Source: Symsagittifera roscoffensis
Taxonomy: Eukaryota; Xenacoelomorpha; Acoela; Convolutidae
Direction of reading: 5' to 3'
NCBI RefSeq assembly: GCF_963678635.1
Contig: NW_026970869.1
Coordinates: forward strand, 19,283-83,282
DNA length: 64,000 nt
Position numbers and translations under genes: made by a program. Below the pieces are notes generated by a model. It had not been told where the DNA came from, searched no databases, and saw only the letters and a list, made by a program, of their open reading frames with translations. The first letter of the stretch is position 1, and each line of letters opens with the position of its first letter. Of the stretch, positions 22,270-32,551 are shown piece after piece.

Positions 22270-23439
22270 CTACCCTAGTCGATCAAGGGAGGTTATCTTG
22301 CAAGATCTTGCAAGAATCTTGCAAGATTCTTTTAAAGAGGATGCATCTCTTTAAAAGATCTTGCAAGATTCTTGCAAGATCTTGCAAGATAACTTCCTTT
22401 AAAGATAATCTTTCTTGCAAGATCTTTAAAGATACAATTTTTTTGGGCAAAAACAGCTTTACAAGCGAAGACAACCAAGTAGCGTTCGTGGAAGAAGGAA
22501 GCAATCTTAGCTACGCATACATACACACAGCCCGCTAGGCGGTTGCCCCCAGAAAGCTTCTTTTTTTAAAACTTTTTTTGTGATAGGCGGCTATCTTCAA
22601 GTTTTGATCGACTACTTATACCTTAATCTCTCAAAATAGGAAAAACACAATTTACATCAATTGAGAGCATAAATTTAAAGAAATAAAAACAGGTAAAGAT
22701 TAAGCACAAGATGAACGCAAGTAAACATTAAAAAATAACACTGACATTGTTGAAAAATCTCAACTTTCAAAACTCAAAGAAAAAAATAGAAGCCCTTTAA
22801 GCTCTTTAAATTTCTAGAACAATTTATGATGGGCGCTTTTTTGATAACATGAACCCGACTTGAGAAAACTGGATCAATAAGTAAAGTTTTTATTCTCTGG
22901 AAATCTAAAAAGTAAATTCCACTTTCAAAACTAGAAATCGATAGTCGAAAAAACTAAATATCCCCGGTTTGAACTAATTAAAGCAATTCGTCACAAAAAT
23001 TTTTTGGCCAATAATCCTTCAATTTTCGCAAACCAGTAGCCGCAATAATTGCGAATAAATTAAAAAGATTTGATTGGTTGATACTTTTAATCTCATTGAA
23101 TAAATTAACAACAAATATGCGACTACTTTTTAACGCATGATTTTTGTCTAATTTTATTCGTTAAGCATTTAGAAACATCTCGTTCTAGAAATTTTATTCG
23201 TTAAGCATCTCGTTCTAGAAACAATTTTTTTGATCTTACACCTAATTTCTGTTATTTTTTTTGTGTTTTTCGACAGAAATTTTGGGATGGTTATCTTGCA
23301 AGATTCTTGCAAGATTCTTGCAAGATAGCCTCCCTCTTTCAAGATTCTTGCAAGATAACCTCCATCTTGCAAGATCTTGCAAGATAACCTCCATCTTGCA
23401 AGATCTTGCAAGATAACCTCCCTTGATCGACTAGGGTAG
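22270..23439. mobile_element. Foldback/TIR element built from TCTTGCAAGA palindromes
   Basis: The ends are perfectly inverted for about 46 bases: CTACCCTAGTCGATCAAGGG, then AGGTTATCTTGCAAGATC and more. Both termini continue into clusters of the 10-bp palindrome TCTTGCAAGA (22295-22430 on the left, 23290-23420 on the right), partly interleaved with TTTAAAGA words. The 850-bp middle is AT-rich with no coding signal. No convincing target duplication is seen next to the ends. Non-autonomous DNA transposon or foldback element; superfamily not assigned. Confidence 0.7.
23155..23222. repeat. Local tandem duplication, unit about 33-36 bp
   Basis: ATTTTATTCGTTAAGCAT and TCTCGTTCTAGAAA occur twice in succession, the first with a short insertion. 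It sits inside the foldback element. Confidence 0.7.
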
Positions 23440-23674
23440 TTTTGCAGGGAATTAACGAGGCTAAAATTTTACGAAAAAAAAACTTTTTCAGTCATGAACT
23501 CATTGTCTTTTTGGGCAGTTATTATGTTCATTCGTTTAAAAGTCTAAGGATGAACACCACAATTATTTTAATCGGCAAAATAGGTCAAATTGAGACAAAA
23601 CGCTCCTTAGCAAAAATATTTCAAGTTTTCGTCAAAAATTTTAAAAATATATATGATAGACGAAGTTAGAAAGA

Positions 23675-24238
23675 CAAGACTGCTCGCTTCAAGGCGAAGC
23701 CCTGAATGATTCTACTGCCTCTTCAGGTATATGACGCCGTGTTACAAGAAAAATTTGAAAAAAAAAAACATTTCTAAAAAATGAAAAAAAAATTAAAGTT
23801 TTTTGGAGATTTTTTAAAACAAACCCCACACGCTATGTAACGTACGAAGTAATATATTTTGCATGTTTTAAATGTATTAAATGTATCAAATAGCATGCCT
23901 CAATTCAATTTTGAACAATTTCTTAGAGGGATTGAATTTCCACTCACGCACTAATACCGCGAATTATATCACCAATTTGGAACGATTTCTGAGACGGATT
24001 AACTGTCGCGCGTTAATCGTCCTAAATTGGCAAAAATGACAATATTTAAAAACCCAAAATTTAACAAAAAGTTATCACTGGTGAAACATTTTTTGAAATT
24101 AAACGCATGACACCAATATCCTTCGAAAAAGAAAAGAAAATTTTGTGAAACGACAACAGTTAAGAAGTGGAAATTTGTGGGGAGAAAGAAAACCATCCCG
24201 AGTTCAGTTTTTCCATCAGTTTTGTCGACAGTTGGAGC
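23675..24238 (-). mobile_element. Family-1 element, divergent and old
   Basis: The 3' end in minus sense is recognisable (hairpin AGGGCTTCGCCTT, then GAGCAGTCTTG at 23675). The interior CpG core is mutated, and the 5' end near 24238 keeps only fragments (GGATGGTTTTCTTTC and similar). It directly abuts the interrupted TIR element that follows. Confidence 0.6.
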
Positions 24239-24413
24239 AATGGAGAATTTATACGGACCGCATAAACTTTATACACGGAAACTTTTCAAGAACTTTTATA
24301 TTTTAAAATTTTTACAGATTAACGTAATTAGAGAACCGATTTATCTACAACCATTTTTCAAACGATACTCGAATCTCAACAAATATAATCATTATATTTT
24401 CACCAAAATTAAT

Positions 24414-24942
24414 TGTCCAGACTTTCGATACGAAAGTAACGGAACATTTGTGCTCGGGTGGGTTTTTTTTTCTTCAGACAAATTTCGACTTTTTAACTAG
24501 CCATTTTAGACAGAAATTTTTTTAAATCATTCAAAAAGTTTTGTTGTCCTGAGCTTAAATTTGAAAAGATATCTCACCTGTGATTGTTTTTTGTAAAGCT
24601 AAGGGGGTTCAATTATTGCCATTTTGGCCCATTGGGGACAATTAACGCGCGATGAATTTCGCGATATTAACGCGTAAGCGGAGAGTTAATCCGTCTTAGA
24701 AATCGTTCCAAATTGGTTGAAAGAAGCTTATTTGTCATAATTGATGTGTTACAATGAGGAAAATTTATGCATTTGAACTTTATATGACGTGTGGGGGATG
24801 ATTTCATAAAATATTTTAGAATTTTAGAATTTTTTTTTTTCATTTTATTTTCTTACATTTATTTTTTTAAGTTACTGCTGCTCCATAAACCTTAAAAAGC
24901 AGTCGGAACCTTCAGGGTTTCGCCCTGATACGAGCAGTCTTG
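24414..24942 (+). mobile_element. Family-1 Helentron-like element inserted in the TIR element
   Basis: 529 bp, from TGTCCAGACTTTCG to GAGCAGTCTTG. The 5' repeat has a small change (GTCCAG for GTTCCG). Flanks AATTAAT and TTAAGTTTTAGTGCC join up when compared with the uninterrupted paralogue near 2420-2440, so insertion added no target duplication and fell between two Ts. Confidence 0.8.
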
Positions 24943-25073
24943 TTAAGTTTTAGTGCCAAAATATTCAAGTGTTTATTTTTTTTAAACATGTATATAATCT
25001 GTAGATAATCTTTCTAGTCTGAATATAATCTTTGTACAACAAAACCTGCTCATAATGTTTAGATAATCTTTAT

Positions 25074-25593
25074 TGTTCCGACTTTCGATACAAAAGTAAC
25101 GGAATATTTGTGCTCGGGGTGGGTTTTTTTTTCTTCAGACAAATTTCGACTTTTTAACTAGCCATTTTTGACGGAATTTTTTTATATCATTCGAAAGGTA
25201 TTGTTGTCCTGAGCTCAAATTTGAAAAGATATTTTACCTGTGATCATTTTTCGTAAAATTACAGGGGTTTAAATATTGCAATTTTGGCCAATTTGGGACA
25301 ATTAACGCGCGATATTTCGCGCTATTAACGCGTAAGCGGAGAGTTAATCCGTCTTAGAAATTGTTGCAAATTGGTCAAAAGAAGCTTATTTGCCATAATT
25401 GGTGTGACAAGGAGCGAAATCTATCTTTTTTTATATGGCGTGTGGGGGGATGATTTTCACAAAAAATTTAAAATTTTAGAAAAAAAAATTTCATTTTTCT
25501 TATTTCATTGAATTTTTTAATGTTATTACTGCTCCATAAACCTTAAAAGGCAGTCGGAACATTCAGGGCTTCGCCCTGATACGAGCAGTCTTG
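25074..25593 (+). mobile_element. Family-1 Helentron-like element, best-preserved copy
   Basis: 520 bp. The 5' repeat TGTTCCGACT (25074-25083) is inverted as AGTCGGAACA at 25552-25561. A 3' stem TCAGGGC-TTC-GCCCTGA (25563-25579) follows, then GAGCAGT (25583-25589), which is complementary to ACTGCTC at 25528-25534, then CTTG. A 5' hairpin is formed by CTTTCG/CAAAAG around ATA. The CpG-rich core ACGCGCGATATTTCGCGC is near 25303-25320. No protein is encoded. Host flanks are T on each side. Confidence 0.85.
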
Positions 25594-26600
25594 TTTAGTC
25601 TGTAAAATTGCTTGTTTCGTCCAAAGTTATAGATATCGTAGCAGTTTTATTTCTGATCATCCAAAAATATGTACATATTAAATACAGATTAAATGCTGAT
25701 TTTCTCAACATCATACTCGCCAACCAGATATTATGAGTACATTGAAATTAAATTGATGCTTCTTGTATACTGATTCTATTTAGATTATATTCAGGTTTCT
25801 ACAGATTATACTCAGTTTTATACAGGTTTTATACAACCTCTATACATATTATATAAAGATTATATGCTGATTATCTCAACATACTGCCCAACCAGATATT
25901 ATACGCATAATGATTTTGAATTGTAAAGAATGCTTTTGCTTAAATTTTTGTACTGATGCTTGTTCTGAAAAAAAAAAATTAAAATCAGAGTTGTGAAATG
26001 AGTCGCAGGACAAACTAATTGCTCAGTTTAAATTTTTCTAGTTGATGTTTTTCCTAGTTTTTCTGATGTTTTTCCTAAGGAATTGCGTAAAATTACACTC
26101 ACGTTAATCTGTAGGTTTTTCTATAAAAGAGATCTTTATCAATTTATAACTTAGCGGGAAGGGTTCGCCCGGAAAATTTTTTTACTACTAATGCAAAACT
26201 TCTTCACAGTCATTTATAACAATAACCAGTCCAGCGCATTTCTGTTGGAAGAAAATCAGCACAAATTTGAAAAGTTAAATTATAACGACAAGTTTTTGCT
26301 GCTGCAAGATATTTCCACATTACTGATTTTTAATTTTGTTTTCTTATCAACTATTGGCAAAAAGTATTAACTGTAAAATTTCACTTTAATTTATTTACTC
26401 CAATTTTTTAACTGGCTGGTATGTTGAGAGAATCAGTATATATTTGTGTGTAATATGTATACACTCTGAATATAGTCTGTTTGTAACTTGTATGTAATCA
26501 CTATATACTTTTGTAGATAATAAATATTTCAAATGTCGATATCCTGTAAACAAATTATATAGGATTTGTTTGTAGTGTGCATTGATACAGAATAGTTTAT

Positions 26601-27127
26601 TGTTCCGACTTTCGATACGAAAGTAACGGAATATTTGTGCTCGGGGTGGGTTTTTTTTTTCTTCAGACAAATTTCGACTTTTTAACTAGCCATTCTTGAC
26701 GGAATTTTTAAATATCATTCGAAAGCTATTGTTGTCCTGAGCTTAAATTTGAAAAAATATTTCACCTGTGACCACTTTTCGTAAAGTTATGGGGGTTTAA
26801 AGATTGCAATTTCGGCCAATTTGGAACAATTAACGCGCGATATTTTTCGCGCTATTAACGCGTACGCGGAGATTTAATCCGCCTTAGAAATCGTTCCAAA
26901 TTGGTTCAAGAAAGCTTATATGCCATAATTGATATATTAATAGGAGCGAAATCTATCTTTTTGTACTTTATATGGCGTGTGGGGGGATGATTTTCATAAA
27001 AAAAATCAAATTTTAGAAAAAAAGTTTTCATTATTTTTTTATTTGATTTTTTTTTGTTATTACTGCTCATGAAATCTCAAAAGGCAGTCGGAACATTCAG
27101 GGCTTCACCCTGATACGAGCAGTCTTG
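26601..27127 (+). mobile_element. Family-1 Helentron-like element inserted in the TIR element
   Basis: 527 bp, full length. The 5' end is TGTTCCGACTTTCGATACG, and the 3' hairpin has one change (CAGGGCTTCACCCTG). Host flanks GTTTAT and TTAAAAG fit a T|T insertion site. Confidence 0.85.
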
Positions 27128-27226
27128 TTAAAAGTATATAATTGACTTTCACCTAAGTATCTGAAATCTGTATTTTTTACTGTAGTTAATCGATTTTATC
27201 TAACTTTGTCACAGTGGGTATTGTAC

Positions 27227-29359
27227 AAACAGACGCTACAATTTTTTTTAAAAAAATTTAAACTAAAATTTTTCTGATTTTTTGGTTTAAAATGTTTGTT
27301 GATAGTTTTTATGAAGGTTAGGTTGAAAAGCAGCTGTTTCTCGTTTTTATGAGCAAAAACAGAACCTACAGGGACAGAATCTAAAGTTTATTTTCAGAAC
27401 CGACAGTTTATTTTCTTACAATGAAGACGCTGTCTGGATTACATGTAATTTATCACTACAATTTTTTCCTATAGAAAAATTCTTTCTCGTTGAAAAATAA
27501 AGAAATTGAATTCGTTAGAAATTTCCTAGAGTTTTGCTGCAAAATTATAGAAGCTTATTCAATAACCAGAAACAAAAAGGTAATTGGAAAATTATCAGTT
27601 CATTTTGTTTGAATGGCTTTTGTTGTTGACGTAGGGTTGCTTTCAAATTTCGTACAATTTTTGAGAAACCACTTCAAATTGCTATAAATCTATGAAAGAA
27701 AATGTCCAATAGATTGAAAATCCGATGTCGAAATACACATTTTTATCAAATCGTTACGTAAGAAGAAAAAAGAATCTCGAAAACAAACCAAAATTCGGTG
27801 AGGTGGTGTTCATTTAAGAAAACCATTGCATTCTATTTCAAATTGCCATTTTTGATACCCTCTGCTACCTAGAAAGCCTCTTTGCTCTAGCTGGAAAAAT
27901 TTTCAGCGAACTTTTTTGGAAAGCAAGTATGACATTTTGCCTTTTTTCTCTAGCATTTTCGGTTTTTCTGTATGAGTGAAATTTTTGGAGGTAGGATTGT
28001 TAATTTTTTTTTGATTATTTGTCATTTCGGATTTTCACACAGCATGTCTGTCAGCATCATTTCAGTAATGCTAGGTTGACTTCTTTTTTGTTGTAGAGCA
28101 GAAAAAAAAGCCAAATAATTGTTGACCTCTGTTGTAATTAAAATCCTCAGTTTTTTTGCTGAAATGATTTTCTACCTAAGCAAAAAACTTCGTAGTATTT
28201 GATTTTTTTTTAAAAGTAATGTTTTTTATTTTTGAACGTAATTCTTTTTTATATGGAGAGGGTGAGAAACAGACCACAACACTTAATGGCTTCGTGCCCT
28301 AAGTGTAAAAGCTAATAAAAGTTTTTTCTAGAAAAGTCATGACCAATTTTTTAAAGTTTTTAACTACCAGGCGCGAAACTGATATTTGTTTTTGACATAA
28401 GTTTTTGTTTGAAAATTTTAATAGTGTTCTGCCAGAATTACAGTCACGGGACATAGAACTTGCTTTTATAGTTTCTACGATCCAATGACTTTTTTTAAAT
28501 CATTTTCTTCGAAGCAATTCCAAATATAGGGTTAAAATTTTGACGCATGTGAGATGAAACTGTTTCAAAGAAGCCAATTAAATCAAATTGCAAAAAATAT
28601 TTACTTGAAGGCGTGAAATATCCGGTCAACCGCAATTAGTTTAACACGTGTTTTTGCTTTGGAAATATCCTTGCTCTATCCATAACCCAAGGAAGTAAAA
28701 AAGAATTTAGTAACATAAGTTGGTTTTTGAGAAACTAATTTTTAACAACTTGACTAACTTTTACGGCTGGGAAAAGTTCCTCAGTAAAAATTGAAAAAAA
28801 AAAATAATAAATAATAAAGTTTGTATTTACTTTGGCAATAAAGATATATTGAAAGTTTCTGAACACTTTTTTCCAGATAATTGAACAAAAATTAGAGACA
28901 ACCAAATTTCTCATGAGAACCCTGCGCATGGATCTCAGTAAGCATATAGTACGCATGAAAAAAAAACATGCGTTTTGTCGGAAATTAGAACTAAATAGGC
29001 GGTAAGCAAACTGTGGCAGTCATAGGATGCTCTTTATTCTTGCACAAAGCTGAACAAAAATGAGTCTAATATTTTTAACAAGACTACACATATCAGGATA
29101 AAGCCTTGATTGATCCAATTGCTGCTCAAACTCATATAAGCAAACCATCTTTTAAGGAAATTTAAAACATTATAAAACCTCAAAGAAAAATTGAAAACAA
29201 CCTTGATGTTTTCTACAGGGTTAAAATGTTTTAGAACACGCATTTTAAAGAACAAAATGAATAAAAAGCGTCTGCATTATTACTACTAGTTGCAAAAAAC
29301 GCATCAAACCAAAGAGAAATTATATTTTTTTGAGCATTGATTTTCCCAAACTAGATAAA
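27227..29359. other. Intron sequence without a supported feature
   Basis: About 2.1 kb of AT-rich single-copy-looking intron. A decayed family-1 3' end is faintly visible at 29079-29140 in minus sense (AAGACTACACATATCAGGATAA...). Nothing else was recognised. Confidence 0.5.
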
Positions 29360-29896
29360 TGTTCCGACTTTTGATACGGAAGTAATGGAATATTTCTGCT
29401 CGGGGTGGGTTTTTTTCTTCAGACAAAACTCTTTTTAACTAGCCATTTTTGACGGAATTTTTTATATCATTCGAAAAGTATTGTTTTCCTGAGCTTAAAT
29501 TTGAAAAGATTTTTCACCTGTGATCTTTTTTTTAAGTTTAGAGAGGTTTAAAGATTGACATTATGGCCAATTTGGGACAATTAACAAGCGATATAATGCG
29601 CGCTATTAATGCGTAAGCGGAGATTTAATCCGTCTTAGAAATCGTTCCAAATTGGTTCAAGGAAGCTTATTTGCCTTAGTTAATTAGTTAATAGGAGCGA
29701 AATCTATTCTGTTGTACTTTATTTGGCGCGTGGGGGGATGGTTTTAGAAAAAATCAGAAAAACTTCAAATTTCAGAAAAAATATTTTTTCATTTCATATC
29801 ATTACATTTAATAAGTTAATGATTTTTAGGTAATTACTGCTCCATAAACCTTAAAAGACAGTCGGAACATTTAAGGCCCTGATACGAGCTGTCTTG
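29360..29896 (+). mobile_element. Family-1 Helentron-like element, mutated
   Basis: 537 bp from TGTTCCGACTTTTGATACGG to GAGCTGTCTTG. The left half of the 3' hairpin is lost (TTAAGGCCCTGATACG), and the core CpGs are partly changed. Confidence 0.75.
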
Positions 29897-30639
29897 TTCG
29901 GTTTTGAAATCACAATAAAGTTTGTGTTTTTTGATCGCAGATAAAAAAATTTTCCCAATTAGATTTCAGAGCGTCAATTCAGAGCGTCATTCAGATGGTA
30001 AAAAATTTCACTCAAAAAGGGAAAACTTTGAGAATTGTTTAAGAACAAAGCACACCGAGCACATATATTGCATTCATTCGTTGAAAGTCAAAACAACAAA
30101 CTGTTTTGTTTTCAGTTCAAGTTCCAGATGTTTCTTTATTCGAGTGTGTGCTTGATCGATAAAATTGGTTATAACTTCTTTGTTTTGAGGCGCCAATTCA
30201 TTAACTCTTTGACTTAAGTCTTTTTTTTTCACTCTAATTAGTCTGAGTAACAAAACATTTGAACTGTGTTTTTTCTCATTTTCCCTGAAATTATTACTGC
30301 AGTTCCATTTCAGGTCAATGTACAACTGAAGGGATTCAATATTGTTCAAGTTTGATTCTACTTAACGCTAATTTACCTCACAATTTGTGGTGGAAACGGA
30401 AATGATAATCCAAAAAGTTTATTTTGAAAGTAAAAGCTATTTAAAAACTGTTTCGACTTGCCGTGGTTTTCTTAATGTTAGAAATGTGCATTCAGCTAGG
30501 CCCAACCTTTTTTTTGAGTGATTAGTTTATTTGGACGCATTAGTGTCTTCAGTCAGCTTGAGGTTAAAATGCAGCTAAATCTCAATATTAATCAAGAAAA
30601 GGTGAAGTCAATTTTTGAAAACAATTGCATAATCTAGTC

Positions 30640-31270
30640 CAAATAGTAATTTCCCGCATTTAAGAAAAGTGAAAACAAATCGATTATAATGGATTTTTGT
30701 GGTCTAAAGTGTTGTAAATATAATCGATTCCCATGTTACGTTCAGACAACAAAATTGGACTAAAAATGCATTTTTAAATCCATTTGTTCTCGCCAAAACA
30801 AAATGCATTGTAATTCATTTCGAATCCATTATAATGGATTTTATTATAAATAGGAAATCACATTAGAATGGATTTTTTGCCTCTTTATTTTTGTTTCGCG
30901 CGTCGGGCAAAGTTTTGCAAAAGATTTCGTTAAGCTCCTCCACCCCACCCCTAACGTTTGCCCCTTTGCTCCCCCCCCCCCCACTGAAACCCCCCATACC
31001 TGAACACCCCCCGCCTGAACAACCCCCACCTAGACATCCCCCACGCCCACCTTCCCATCACTGAACCCCCCCCCCCCTGAACACCCCCACCTGAACAACC
31101 CCCCCACCTGAACACCCACCCCCCACCTGATCCCACCCCTCCCCCACCTGAACCCCCCACTCCTAAGCTGTGAACCAAACGTTACTTTGTTGTAAATGGG
31201 CAAACGCTAGGGGGTAATGGAAGGGGATTTAGTCCACCTCCAACTTTACTATCAACAAGGAACAACAAGT
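30640..31270. repeat. Family-5 repeat with an internal C-rich minisatellite
   Basis: Unique-looking flanks with ATTATAATGGATTT / TATAATCGATT words surround a C-rich array at 30936-31160, units such as CACCTGAACACCCCC. A related, shorter copy at 44600-45115 has the same left context (TTTCGTTAA..CTC..CACCCC) and the right context CTACAACTTTACTA. The Gly-rich frames on the minus strand are translations of the array, not genes. Confidence 0.6.
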
Positions 31271-31373
31271 AACCAACGTATCAGCGTTAATTTAAAATGT
31301 AGAAAAGAATTCATGTGCATTGAAATCCGCATCTCAGCAGAGGTGAAAGAAAATCGATTAGAATTTAGTTTCA

Positions 31374-31513
31374 TTGTCAGTGTCCACAATAGTGAAAAAA
31401 ATCGAATATAATGGATGAAAAAAGGATTTTGTTGCCTCAAAAAAAAAGTAATAATAAAATCTATTTTTAATTGATCATAATCGATTTGTTTTCCCTTTTG
31501 TGGACACTGACAA
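31374..31513. repeat. Short inverted repeat, 16-bp perfect arms
   Basis: TTGTCAGTGTCCACAA at 31374-31389 is inverted at 31498-31513. The sequence just inside is also imperfectly inverted (AAAAAAATCGAATATAATGG against ACAAATCGATTATGATC). Probably a tiny MITE or the edge of the family-5 repeat. Confidence 0.65.
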
Positions 31514-31519
31514 GGAACT

Positions 31520-32364
31520 CAATTATAATCGATTTTTATTCATGAAACTCTAGTGCGGGTTAATATGCTCTTGTACATCTTGCTAGAAAAAGCTCAACCA
31601 ATTATCGAGGAGCATTTCCGGGAGGCAAAATGCTACTCTGCAAAAAAAAAACACTCCGAAGGTTTGAAATCAACAACTTCGTTTCTTGTAATCTGGCTTT
31701 CAAATATCTCAAATTTCGACAAATCAGCCGTAATTAGTGTTTTCAATTCGTTGTAGAAAAAAACCTATTTTGAAAAAACTTGTAAATTGGATGTGTGCTC
31801 TAAATTCTGAGCATTTTTCTGTCTTTGCACAAGTAAAGCATTTTTTTCCGGCTTTAGAAGAAAGTGAGGAATGTATATGCCCTGGGTAGCTTGCACTAGA
31901 CAAAAAGGGGCAATAAAACAGTGCCGAATAACAACCGTGCCAAAAACGAAAATGCTGTTCAGCAATGCCAAAAACTATTTTGAATATTGTTTTTACTCAT
32001 CCCAAATCACTGAGAACATTATCATACCAAAATCTGCGGAAGTTGAGAAGCCATAAATTGCCATTTTAATTGACGCCGCTTTTTAAACAAAAAATGGTAC
32101 AAGCGCGGCGTCATTATTGTTTCCGAACGAACAATTAACTCAACAAATTGTCGAGTTTTCTTCTCGATTTTGCTCAAAAACAAAGCAGTATTCAAGCAAA
32201 TTGCCATTAATTTGCAAACAGAACTGAAAAATTTTCAAATGCTTTCATTTTTTGGCAATGTTGAATGCCTCCGATTAAAGTGCGGATTGGCAGCTGGAAA
32301 AATACTTGGATATTTTGTTTTAATACGCGATTATTTATGTGTGGCAAATTATCCCGCTGAAATT
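31520..32364. other. Intron sequence without a supported feature
   Basis: AT-rich. No exon or repeat was recognised; the several 60-70 codon frames look random. Confidence 0.5.
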
Positions 32365-32551
32365 CATTCCAAATTGAGTTGATGCAAAATATTTGGTCGT
32401 AATAATTTCATAAAAGACTCAAATTCTTACACCCTTTTTATTGTCAGCCTAAAATTCATAGTAGTCAATATTTCATTTACCAAAAGCTAATCGAGACTAA
32501 TTAATGGGCTGTAGGAACATTCAAGGCTTTGTCCTGATACGAGCAGTCTTG
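32365..32551 (+). mobile_element. Family-3 element fragment (3' end)
   Basis: Ends with GGCTTTGTCCTGATACGAGCAGTCTTG, the 3' module shared with family 1, preceded by GGGCTGTAGGAACATTCAAGG. The interior matches the element at 63421-63805 (ACTCAAATT, the TCAGC..AAATTCATA block, GAGAC.AATTAA.GGGCTGT). The 5' part is missing. Confidence 0.65.

Larger units (their letters stand above)
24300..27226. mobile_element. Second copy of the 2273-3429 TIR element, split by three insertions
   Basis: Pieces 24300-24413, 24943-25073, 25594-26600 and 27128-27226 align to 2280-3429: GATTTATCTACAACCATTTT, the TATAATCTG arrays, and a right end CACAGTGGG-TA matching the TIR. Part of the middle (about 25670-26100) is inverted relative to 2690-3100. 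Removing the three family-1 elements leaves about 1.35 kb against 1.16 kb in copy one. The left TIR itself is not preserved. Confidence 0.6.

Noticed and set aside
22218-22538. 107-codon plus frame with SCKILQESCKI-like repeats
   Set aside because: Translation of TCTTGCAAGA arrays in the foldback element.
25528-25593. Hammerhead or twister ribozyme at the family-1 3' end
   Set aside because: The multi-stem fold invited this idea, but the conserved catalytic core letters (such as CTGATGA with GAAA) are not present.
30951-31178. Gly-rich minus-strand frames
   Set aside because: A translation of the C-rich minisatellite; no start context and no homologue expected.
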